Assembly (NCBI GenBank): GCA_001599815.1
Contig: BCIA01000003.1
Span: 434,001 to 498,000 of the forward strand
DNA length: 64,000 nt
Source: Furcasterigmium furcatum
Lineage: Eukaryota > Ascomycota > Sordariomycetes > Glomerellales > Plectosphaerellaceae
Direction of reading: 5' to 3'
How positions within the stretch are numbered: the stretch's first letter is position 1; the number at the start of each line of letters is the position of its first letter. Shown here piece after piece: positions 22,877 to 33,180 of the stretch. The notes beneath the pieces were generated by a model, which had not been told where the DNA came from, made no database searches, and worked only from the letters and a program-made list of their open reading frames with translations. A program made the translations under genes and the position numbers.

Positions 22877-22923
22877 CAACTCAACTCAGCTCAACTCTAC
22901 AACTCAACGCAGCTCAACTCAGC
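22877..22923 (+). repeat. AACTCA-rich direct repeats in the GNAT gene leader
   Basis: Five or six imperfect copies of an ACTCAACTCAGCTC-type unit lie just before the ATG at 22946. They are probably a low-complexity 5'UTR tract. Confidence 0.6.
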
Positions 22924-22945
22924 GAGCATCGAGCATCTAATCACC

Positions 22946-23485
22946 ATGGCTGGCAAACCTCTCCAATTCAACATCGCCGGCCCACAAGACGCTGAGCAGC
23001 TCCAGTTGCTAATTCAATCGGCATTCCGAGCCGAGGACAGCAGGGCGGACTGGGTGGGAGACATGGGCCTCGCCTCGAGCTTCCACATCAGCGTCGACGA
23101 GGTCCTCCCCGTCATCACAAGCCCCGAAAGCAAATTACTCATCGCCACGGACCCAGAAACCGGAACCATAGTGGCCACGATCGCCGTGACGAGACGGGGC
23201 CATCTCGCGCGGCTGGCCATGCTCGCAGTGAACCCAGCGGTCCACCGAGGCGACATCGGGCGTCAGGTCTTGCGCCATGCGGAAAACTACTGCCATCAGA
23301 CCTGGGGCGTCAGCAAGCTGGCGCTGAACGCCCTCTCCACGCGCCAGGCGCTCATAGCATGGTACATGCGTTGCGGGTTTCAAGCGACGGGCGAAAAGTC
23401 ACCGTTCCCGTACGATCGATTTCCAGATAGGACACTGCCAGACGGACTTTATTTCGTCGAGTTGGAGAAGGACATCTCCGTGTAA
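22946..23485 (+). CDS. GNAT-family N-acetyltransferase
   Basis: A single exon of 179 residues. The start at MAGKPLQFNIAG is preferred over in-frame codons upstream because the repeat-rich leader lies before it. Motif A reads LAMLAVNPAVHRGDIGRQVL, the acetyl-CoA pyrophosphate loop. LALNALSTRQALIAWYMRCGF is the beta5/alpha4 region, and YFVELEKD forms the last strand. The loop has RGDIG where most members have RGKGIG, one residue shorter than usual. The family transfers acetyl groups from acetyl-CoA to amines; the substrate is unknown. No signal peptide is seen, so it should be intracellular. Confidence 0.85.
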   Translation: MAGKPLQFNIAGPQDAEQLQLLIQSAFRAEDSRADWVGDMGLASSFHISVDEVLPVITSPESKLLIATDPETGTIVATIAVTRRGHLARLAMLAVNPAVHRGDIGRQVLRHAENYCHQTWGVSKLALNALSTRQALIAWYMRCGFQATGEKSPFPYDRFPDRTLPDGLYFVELEKDISV

Positions 23486-23879
23486 TGATCGTTGCATTAG
23501 TAGGATAGCGCAGGTGGCATACAATGATTGCTCCGCCCTTTCGCCCTGGTCTTCACGCTGGAGGGACATTGCGACGATCAACGGGCTGTGTAATACGAGC
23601 TATGTACCTGTGTGTTTACGAAGGGGCCAGCGTAGACTCGGTGTTGCACAGCCAGATTCCCCCTGTCAAATGCCCCGCTTGTGCAGGGTGTGTACCGACA
23701 TTCCGCTCCTTGAACACATTGTGTAGTGATGTACAGAGAAGTAACAGGGTGGTCGTAGCCTCGACCATATGTACGTCTCTGCTGACAGAATGCAAAGATC
23801 TGATGCGATCCAGGCTTGAAAGGACGTCCCGAGAATTGATGTACATGACAAGAGTTCGTCGATCAGTGAAACAGGGGTG
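23486..23879. other. convergent 3' intergenic region
   Basis: Lies between the convergent ends of the GNAT and chitin deacetylase genes. A forward frame continues here but carries no recognisable domain. Confidence 0.45.
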
Positions 23880-25007
23880 TCAAAAGTTCGCCCAGGCCGC
23901 GAGGGCCACGGCGGAGGCGAGAAGGATATTGGTAAGGGAGGGCAGGTGGATAGAGCAGGAGCTCGCGGCAACGCCATCCTCGTCGACGACGTGGTTATCG
24001 GTCTTGGTCGAGACCTTGGAGGTCGAGATGGGGGCCGTGGCGATGGTAGATGTGGCGTCGTCGTCGTCGGAAGGGGCCTTGACTGACACTCCGTTCTGCT
24101 TCTGGTCCTCAGGGCCGTCAAGAAGCTTTGATGGAGGAGTCGACTTGGTCTGTTTTGTGTTGTCGACGGGCTTGCCGGTCTGGGGGTCTCGGTACCAGTT
24201 CTCGACAGGGTCGCCCAGGCACTCGCCGAGGGTGACAAACTTATAGCCCTTCTCTTTGCCGATGTCCAGCATATACTGAACGAAGCCGTCGGCGGTGAAT
24301 TGCTGAACGTCGTGGGACAGGACGACGAACGAGTCGGTCTTCGGGTTGCTGTCTTTGATGGCCTTGCCGTAGATCTCCTTCGACTCGGCGCCCTTGTTCT
24401 CCCAGTCCCTGGTGTCGAGGTCGTAGTCCGTCTGTTAGTGTGTTAGTGGATGATTTTCCCGCCAGAACATTATACATACAACATGGTAGTCCAGCTGGTC
24501 CAGAGCCTTCATGCAGTCCTCGCCACAAGCCGTGTACGGGGAGCGGAAGTAGGTGGAGAAGAACCCCAGCGTTTCGACCAAGGCCTTCTCGTTGTTCTTG
24601 AGTTCCTTGATCTGCTCGTCGAACGAGATCTGGTCGAAGTTCGGGTGGGTGAACGAATGGCTGGCGATCTGGTGTCCGTTCTTGTGCATGCGCTGGACGA
24701 GGCTTTTGTAATCTCCGGTTGTCGAGGCGAGACCGGCGTCTCCGTTCTTTCCAACCACGAAGAAGGTTCCCTTGACGCCGCTCTTGTCCAGGGTCTTGAC
24801 GATGCCCTCGGTCAGCGGGCCCGGGCCGTCATCGAAGGTGAGAGCGATCACGCCCGGCTTCGTACAGGAGAGGATCGTTTTGCCGTAGGGGACTTTTCCG
24901 AAGCGCGGCCTGGGGACGTCCCGCGTCTGAATCACGGCCGTGGCGGAGGCGACATCGCCCACGGCGGCGAGTGCCAGCAGGACGGACGAGAACAAAAAGG
25001 AGTGCAT
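23880..25007 (-). CDS. GPI-anchored chitin deacetylase-like polysaccharide deacetylase (CE4)
   Basis: Exons 25007-24480 and 24431-23880 give 359 residues. A signal peptide (residues 1-22) is followed by the NodB/CE4 domain. TFDDGP holds Asp59 and the metal-binding Asp60. SHSFTHP supplies the metal-binding His117 and His121. YFRSPY follows, then LDTRDW just after the splice, and VVLSHD with catalytic His216. The tail is Ser/Thr/Asp-rich and ends in a hydrophobic segment (PSLTNILLASAVALAAWANF), as in GPI-anchored wall enzymes. It would remove acetyl groups from chitin to make chitosan, altering wall structure and hiding chitin oligomers from plant receptors. Substrate preference for chitin is inferred from fungal relatives. 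Confidence 0.92.
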
Positions 25008-28000
25008 TGTCTAAATGAAAGAGCGGTTTCGAACTAAACGAGTGTGGGTGGCCGATTACCAAGGCAAACGGCTCGATTAACGAAAAAGATGAAGCAGCAG
25101 GGTATTAACACATAGCCACCGACAGAAGGCTTTATATTTGCTACTCGAAACAGCAACTGAAGAACTATCCATAGAATCCGGGTCCCTAGGACGAAGGCCT
25201 AGATCAGTCGGGGCTGGGTGTGAGGTCGGCGTCCGAAGTCCATATTCCGGGGCACTCGATTCTGCTAAACTATTACCTACGTATTACCTCTCGGGCTCTT
25301 GTCAGAAAAAACCGGCCAAGTGTCAAGTGGATAAGGCGAAGAGTGCCAAGACCGCTGGAGATCTGGGCTGTACTGGTTTGAGCTGTTGATACGAGAAATC
25401 TGTGGAGTTATTCGTAGTCCTGTTTCCCCCCTGTCGAAGAACCAGCCGGACAGTAACAGTCGCGCGAACAGCTCTGGGTGTTTCAGAGGCTACAAGGGAA
25501 GGGGCGAGGCCGAGGTACAGGGCGGTAACACTAACCCCTGCGCTGTACGCGCATGACATTCTGCTAGGCCGACGAAGTCGTCGGGACGCCACTGCTGGAA
25601 GAGAAGACGGAGAAAGTGACAGGCAAGATGGCCGCTGGTTTTCGTGCATTAGAACCTGTCGAAAGTACACATCCCAGCAGACAAACTCGCTTTGGCAGCG
25701 CTGCCCAAGGTACCGGAAATGCAAATAGGAGGAGTGCAGTGTACTTACTCAAGTCTGACGGGTGCGCAGCCACGTGGATAGCGAGACGATGCGAACCGGA
25801 GACATGATCATCAGTCGCTTACACAACAAAGCCTGGCATGGCGACCGATAAAGTCAGGGCCTTATCCCCGAACAGGGGATAAATATAGTCACGGCCCGCA
25901 CTGCTAGTAAGAACCCTACGTGGAAAGTTTGCTTGGAATTAAGCTGCTTTAGCGCCCCATCGGAGATTCGCACGGGCACCTGGGCATCCAGGGATGGGAG
26001 CCGCGTTGTCGGTACTTAGTGGATTCTTCTTTTCACACCATGCCAAGATCTTCTTCCATGCCACAGACTCAGCTCGTATTCACTTCGCTGCTGCCTAATT
26101 GAAGCATCCAAGCATTCGCCTCCCCTCTTCCGTCTTCTTACCTTCATCGCATTGCTCCGAACAAGACTCCAGCATTCGGCCTCATGTTGTCATCTTCACG
26201 TCTTTCATTGGGCGAAAGCAAACCCGATCAACGTCGCAGCCGCATTCGGCGTTGCCGGTTGAGCCACTTAACGGATGCTTTTAAAGTCCGTCGCGATGCC
26301 AAAGTCACAGCTTGCTGGGCTTTGTGAGAGCCGAAGCTGCGTTCTGCGTTGTAGTGATATCGGCATGCCAAGGGAAATATCAGAGGGGTCGATAGCCTTT
26401 TGGCAGTTGAGACTCTCGCGTTGAAGGGAAGAAAGTTTCCGCGAGGAAAGACTCGAGTGAGTCCAGGTGAGTTGAACATGGGGACCAACACGCTTCAAGT
26501 GTCAGCTGCATCATTGGGGCTTCCCAGGCCTCGTTATGGCTCTTGCCTCCATGGGCCGCCATCAATAGGCCATTCTCTGTTTCAAGCACGGCTTCACACG
26601 TGAATATCGCGCGAAGCATCAAGGTCGGGTGACGATATGTTTGTCGGGCGGTCTGGCCAATAACCACCGCGTTGGTAGCAGCATGGACGGCCGAACGAAG
26701 GATACCCCGACATCGTGCCCACCCTTCTACGGGTCAAGACGGGCGACGCACGCAGCACGGACTGTACCGTGGCGGACTTGGCGACCAGAAAGGCGATCGG
26801 ATTTCGGAGTTGTTATCTCGGCCGGCATTGGGCCGACCCCACTGACCTAGCGGTATTTTAGGCGGATTTGATCTGGCAACGATATGGGCGAAAACGCTGC
26901 ACGATATTTGCTCAAGTTGATCATGGACAGCAAGGCGCTCAGGCCTTCCAGTGCGCACAATCTCCAGGCACGCGACGCGCTGTTTAAAGATGATATAATC
27001 CTCACTGGGGGAATGGATGTGAATGGGTGCGCCTTTGAAGATCCTTCGCGAGGAGAGGTCCTGGTCAGATTGCCATCTGCAGCTCAGGTACGAGGGCCGA
27101 GTCAATGGTTTCGAAGCGCGGTCGGGTTGTCAAGCTATCTTTGTCACGTTGAGGTGGTAGCGCCTCGTTAAATAATTCTCATCCGTTTGTTTTTTAAGCG
27201 GGAATAAGAGGACAGAGTCCTGGCTTCAAGTCAAGTTGTCTGCGTGAAAGCAAAGCCTGGGCTCTGTACTATGAAACGGCCTCCAGCGCTTGACTTCTCT
27301 GGATACTTTGTGGACAAACCTCGCTGTCCGAAAGACTTTGACCATGCCGTACAGCCTCCGTGTGAGATGCCTAGCATAGCGAACCCGATCATTGCGACGG
27401 GGCGCTTAGCGAGAGCCACAATTGCGAGCCTAGGCAGATCCCATGCTGATGCGAATTCCAAAGTGCCTCTTGGCTAGCACGACTGGATGAGACTCGGGCT
27501 TTGCTCGGCATGACCGGCTACCAAGTTACCCGGAATTGGACCTCGGGCATTTTGCGAACGGAGAGCATCCGCGCGTTCATAGATACAGCAACATTCGGAT
27601 CCCTGCCCTGCTCTGGTAGCGCAGCTCACATGCCAGGTAGCTCCAGCACGATCAATCGCGGCTTCCAAGTGTCGATGAATCCGGCGCAACATGGCCGTCC
27701 GTTGCTGAAGTTGAGCCCCCCGGCAGAGACGCGGGAATCGGATGCATAAATTTCTGTCTTCTCTTGACAAATTCAGACTCCTCGCTCCGCAAAGAATTCT
27801 AACCGACCAGTCTTGGGCTGTCATGAGGCTAAACCGATGGGACACCAAGTCTGTTCTTAGAGTTTCAGTACGATTGGAGCAAACCTGAGAGAAATGATGG
27901 AACCTCTGAGGTCCGTACTCTGGCCTAAAAATAGAACATGGCCCGCTTTCCACGTTTCTCTGCTCCTCAAACCAGAGAGGGCGTGACCTGGCCGTGATAG

Positions 28001-28726
28001 GTGACGCGGCTGAGGAGGGTCCGCACAGGACTTTCGGTCGGCCTGGGCCGAGGAGGTTTCCTTATTGAGGCAGACTCCAGGTCATTTTCATACTGAGGAT
28101 TTATCCCTTGCGACATTATACTTCTACCTAGTTGCCCTAGCAAGCCAGGGTGATGCATTGGTAGGTAGATCATCGCTGTCAAGGGGATTTGGGGTTTGTC
28201 GTCAGGGCAACTTTCGCAGCAGGTCCGTGAGGAGGATGAGTCTGGATGACTGTCTCGGCAGTGTATAACTGAGTAGTCATCGTCAACAATTCATTCCAGT
28301 CCATAAAGAGCTCCCATCTATGAAGTAATCGTCATACAGTCCCCACGGGGCCAGACTATTTGCGGCCTGGAACGTGCGCGCGATCCAAGCGGAAGACGAA
28401 TACGACTACTGCGGTTATTTTCCGGCACCGATTAGCAAGACACTAATAACAAACCCCTTTAATTTGAGGAAGGGGAGTGTGAGCGATAGCATCTCGTGTT
28501 TCTCGCAGCCAGGGATGTACCCCCGGACTAAGAGCCTCATGCGGCATGGCTGAGAAGATAGCTCTCATGCGCAGGTTGCGCGACCGCACCGGACGTCTAA
28601 GAGGATGAAGCATAGATGCTTAAATATGTGGGCATCCTTTCTTGGGAAGGGCTTTCTCGGACTTGGCAGCCACACATTCTTTTGACTACGATCGTTACAT
28701 CTCAATAACAAGCCACCATCGACAAG
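25008..28726. other. 3.7 kb gene-poor region
   Basis: No supported gene. Frames of up to about 160 codons exist (for example 27474-27953, minus) but they overlap open frames on the other strand, lack known domains and cannot be extended by splicing. Base composition is close to that of the flanks. The right end includes the promoter of the deiminase gene, with a TTAAATATG element at about 28619-28627. Confidence 0.45.
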
Positions 28727-30728
28727 ATGCGTCTCAACTTTCAGGCAGTGGCGCTGGCCATTTGTAAGTTCAGGCGTGCAAAGCCCAAACTTGCCCAGCT
28801 GCTAACTGTGTAACCGTCAAGCACTCAGTCAGCTCTCCCATGCCCTGGATGCTACCATCCTTGCGGATACCAACCGCGACGGGGCTATCGACGCTCGAAC
28901 CGATACCGAAGGCAAGGAAAGCTGGACCGAGTCGCGGGGCGCTCTCTTCCTACCCAACATTGGTGATACCAACCTACGGTGTGCAGGAGAGATCGCCCGC
29001 CTAAAACAGGAGTACGACCCATGGGGCGAGAAGTATCGGGAACAAGCTGATGCTATCAACGCCTACCTCGATTCGTGCAACGATGCCTCCGACAACATCC
29101 AACGCAACCCCAAGTACCTCGCACCCCTCTGGGTCCCCCCTAACGCCGACATCACCGCCTCTGCAACCGGATCTCTTTCTGTTACCAGCTGTGTAGCGGC
29201 TAAAAAGGTCCGAATTTTCTACAAGCAAGGCGACGGCTGGGAGTACATCCCCTCGAACTATACCTTTACGGCCGACCAGCTGAAAGAAGGCTTGAGCCTT
29301 GGTGTCGATGGTCGAGACGTCCGTAGACCGGGCGGCTGGGACGGGAAGGCCAATATCCGTCTCACCGTCTCGGACGGCGACGACACGGCCTCCGACTCGG
29401 TTGCGCTTCGAGTGGCTCCAGTGCTCACGCATCACCACGTCCAGCTTACAAAGAGGGTTTTCACAGTGGCCGCGATGCACAATAACTCCCAGGTCCCATT
29501 TGTCGAAGAGTTTGTCGCCAATGTCGCGAAAGCGGGCATCGAGGAGCCTGTTTTCCTGTTCGGCGGGGAGGACAAGTGGGCGCAGGACATCTTTGAGCCG
29601 AGCTTCGCGAGCATTCCCGGGCCCGACGGCCCCGTGGTCCTCCGCATCATGGTCAGGTCGGCCCAGAGCCATCGCGAGACAGGATGGGAGCTCTTTGAGC
29701 GCCTTCGATCCGACACCGTGGGCGCTGCGCAACAGCTTCGCGCGGGCGGAACCATTGATTCTATGGGTAATCTGGAAACGATCCCTCCGTATACCCACAA
29801 TGGGAAGAGCTATCCTGCTGGCCGTATCATTATGGGCAGCTGGGACGCAGATGTTCCCCTGATCTTTGACTTCCTCGAAGCTCAGGAAGCCCAGGCACCA
29901 CTCCTTCTCGACACCATATGGCTCGGTGTCGGGCATGTCGACGAGTTCCTGCAGTTTCTTCCCGCAGACAACGAGCGCGGCTGGGCCTTGATGATCAACG
30001 ACCCCCTTGAAGCCCTCGGGATGTTCCAGAACGCCGCTGATAGTGGCCACGGCGGTGTGCGGGCTTTCTCGCACCCTCACATCTCTAGTGACCCCCCTTT
30101 CTGCCTTCCGCAGCAGACGATCAGCGAGCTTCTGGCCGTCGCTGACTTGACGGAGAACAACAAGAAAGCTGCTGCACGTATTGACGCCAATATCGCCATC
30201 CTCAAGCGCGAGACGGGCCTCACAGACGACGAGATCATCCGCGTCCCCTCCCTCTTTCACTATATCAGTACCCCGGCTTTCTCGTGCGGTAACCCCAACC
30301 CCGGCGCCCCCGGAAACAGCACCGACAGCGGTGAGGTTTGGTCCGACTTGGCCGAAAGGGCGGCCCTGCGGCTCCCTGGCGGCCCAAGTTCCAAGGCCAA
30401 GTCGATCATCGAGGCGGCGACGCCCCCAAACGCAGCTTCAGTCCCAGGTCTCGCACGCCGCCAGACGTCTTTCGGCCCGCAGCTCGTCTCTGTCTTCCCG
30501 GGTTCGATCAACAACGTGGTGCTCACCGACTCGCTGGTCCTCGCTCCTAACCCCTGGGGACCGGTCATTGACGGCAAGGACATCCTCGCCGAGGCTGTCT
30601 CTGCGGCGTATGCAAAGGCCGGCTTCAACGTGACGTACCAGGACGATTGGTTCTCGCACCACCTTCTCAACGGCGAAATTCACTGTGGTTCCAACGTCTG
30701 GCGCGAGACTGGTGAGGCATGGTGGTGA
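28727..30728 (+). CDS. secreted protein-arginine deiminase (PAD) family protein
   Basis: Exons 28727-28763 and 28822-30728 give 647 residues. A short first exon plus the start of exon 2 form a signal peptide (MRLNFQAVALAI...LSQLSHA). The PAD C-terminal catalytic domain is complete. RWxQD-type Asp268 lies in KWAQDIFE, His384 and Asp386 in GVGHVDEF, and the nucleophile Cys634 in GEIHCGSNV near the C-terminus. The order and spacing match D350/H471/D473/C645 of human PAD4. PADs convert protein arginine to citrulline plus ammonia with calcium. The preceding beta-rich part corresponds to the PAD middle domain. A secreted enzyme would act on wall, host or competitor proteins, or on peptide arginine for nitrogen. 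The target is unknown. Confidence 0.9.
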
Positions 30729-30910
30729 GGAGGACAACAGAAGGAGGGAGCTTCCCACAAAATGGCTGTGTTTCCCAATGGCTTTCATGTTCGTGATACC
30801 TCTCTTGCTCAGCCCGGAATGAATCCAGTCATTTGGTGATTTCGTGATAGTATATACTTTGGCCCCGTTGTCTTCAAAATACAACCCGAAACAACACCAT
30901 GTCGAGCCGT

Positions 30911-31804
30911 TCACTTTCCAAAGAACCGCGCGGACTCCTCTGCCCATTCTGGCCTCCATCGACTTAGCGGCTGCCGCCCCTCAATCGCATCGCCAAGTCC
31001 CCAAAGCATCCGCTGGCGATCCATGTGCTCGGTGACGTCGTTGTCCGGGCATATCACCCAGAACTGGTTGTCTGCTATCCTCTTCTCGAGGAAATCCACA
31101 ACCTGGTCGGGCCACCAGGCCCCATCAGGCTTTGCGGCGTCCGCTTCCTGACCGCTGCCGGTCATCCCCGTGAAGGTCCAGCCGGGGATGAGCAGGTGCA
31201 CGGATATGTTTGCCTCATCCCGCAGGTCAAAGCTGAGCTGCTCGGCGATCGACTTCACCGCTGCCTTGGAGGCGTTGTACGCGGGGTAGCCTGGAGGGTT
31301 GGTGATGCCTTGCTTGGAGCCCGTGATGATGACCGCAGATCGGTTGCCGGCTTCTGCGTTTTGCCTGAGGCCCGAAAGGCAGGTTTTCAGGCCCTCTACC
31401 ACACCGTAGACATTTGTCTGGAAAGTCGTCTCGAACGAAGGCTCGTCGCCCCACGACGCACCGGATCTCATACCGGCATTCAGCGCGAGAAGGCCAATAG
31501 CCCCTGTAGCAAGAGCTTGCGGTTAATAAACGGACGGATCTGACGCGGGGTACAGCCCACCTGAATAGTCGCGGTCGATGGTGGCCTTCAGACTTGCCCA
31601 TTCCTCGGACTTGCTGACGTCGAGCTCGATGCCCCGAATCTTGTCTTGGAACTGGTCGTTGACAGCGTCGACTGCTGTCTTGTTCTTGTCAGCGACTATG
31701 ACGCGCATTCCGGCCGCCGAGCATCTTTTGGCAATGGCGAGGCCTATGCCTGATGCTCCGCCGGTGATGACAGCAAGGCTTTCTTTGGCGAAGATGGTCT
31801 CCAT
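30911..31804 (-). CDS. short-chain dehydrogenase/reductase
   Basis: Exons 31804-31561 and 31503-30911 give 278 residues; the intron lies just before the NAG motif. The NAD(P)-binding TGGASGIG loop is at residues about 14-21. LALNAG and the catalytic YNASK (in GYPAYNASKAAVKS) are present, with IITGSKQG supplying the catalytic serine region. The tail (RRW/WRPEWAEE) is typical of a fungal classical SDR group of about 280 residues. It would oxidise or reduce a hydroxyl or carbonyl group in the cytosol; the substrate is unknown. It converges with the deiminase gene, 182 bases apart. Confidence 0.9.
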
Positions 31805-33180
31805 GATCGAACGGTTGAGTTGGAGTTTGAGTTGAGGAGGAAGAGGGGAAGCCTCGCTGAGCAGGAAAACGTAGGGCGTTGGTTTAACAAGTCCTGCAAC
31901 TTGGGGTAAAAACCCCGAGATTTCGGAGTTAGGACCGGCGTTAATTGAAGACATCCGTGATCAGCGCCCCCATTAGCCCATTAGGTTGGTGATAATGCTG
32001 CGTCATCGACACGAAGAGGCCGCCGAGAACTCGGGAACTTCGATGCGATGCAGTTCATGGTTCTTATCGGGTCGGTTGGCTACCGAATCAGGCAATGAGG
32101 TTGCGAGGGCCGTTGGATGCTGGTCTCCAGGAACATTGACATTTGCGCTTCCAGGTTCAGGTGGAGTATGCCCTCTAATCCTCTCTATTTTGACTGATCT
32201 TGCGCCACCCAAGTTCCTGGTTGATAATTGAGGTAATAGCTTATCCTTGAAGAGGTCTTCCCACAACACACCCCCAAGCTTGTGCCGAGACGGCAGACAC
32301 GGTCCTGTTTGTTGAGTACTTGTGATCAGTATGGGGGAGGCTCAGGGGCGGGATGCAAACGTCCATCCCGACAGGCCCTGGCTTGATATGGAACGCGGCG
32401 TTCTACTACAATCTACTACCAGTATGTTCATGTCGATACCCTTCCGGTGCCTTGTTCAACTCGTGAACTCGACAGTATATCCCCCCCCCCCCTTTCTTCT
32501 AGTTCATCCGGCACAGGGCCCCTGACTTTGTGGCACTCTAAGACTCTTAGGAACACAAACAAGTCCTAACATACAAGTCCGTCACCGCCCGCCATGTCTG
32601 CGTCTCACGACAAGATGTGCCTACTGGTAGGAACCGGCTGTTTCTGTTTCTGAAAGTCCGCATCTCGCCCAAATGTCAAGCGACACATGCGTCCGCCACG
32701 CTTCATCGCTCCAATAGGGGCCGATGCTGTGCCTCAGCCGCGATTCTCGAGGACACCAGAAGAAGGGAATCAAGGGATTAGTGATGCCGAGAAAGGGATT
32801 CCACGCTGGGAAAAACCTGGGGTCCCCGTAGTCCCCCGCCGGGCCACCGTACCACCCCGCCGGGCCCGGGGTGGGCCCCCGCCGGACTCTCGCAGGCCTT
32901 ACATTGTTTCGGGTATTAAGAAGGCGAGACTCCGCACTACGATGCGAATGATGAGCCGAGAATCCCAGATGTCGCCTGAGATGCCCCGACTGTCCGCCGA
33001 AACTAGCCCGCGAGCCGTGTACTATTACGCCGAGAACCGAGCAAACTTGATGGCGGCAGTCTTGGGCCGCGGGACGTATTTAAAGTGGGAAGGGCCCAGC
33101 CATGAGCCGAGATGTGTGGTAAGAGCTCATTGGGCCTCTAAATTGTGTGGCCAGTGACGAACCCAGAACTTCCAGCAACC
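31805..33180. other. intergenic region, SDR and rhamnosidase promoters
   Basis: The 1.4 kb separate the divergent SDR (minus) and GH78 (plus) genes and must hold both promoters. A TATTTAAAG element lies about 100 bases before the GH78 start. GC-rich CCGCCGGG repeats occur at about 32836-32884. No gene was recognised. Confidence 0.5.
32481..32492 (+). repeat. poly-C tract
   Basis: Twelve consecutive C residues in intergenic DNA. The tract is prone to length error in sequencing and has no known role. Confidence 0.8.

Noticed and set aside
25323..25724. Minus-strand frame of 133 codons
   Set aside because: Unrecognised and overlapped by an equally open frame on the other strand.
27474..27953. 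Minus-strand frame of 159 codons in the gene-poor region
   Set aside because: No domain, signal peptide or splice partner; the opposite strand is also partly open. Expected by chance in a region without genes.
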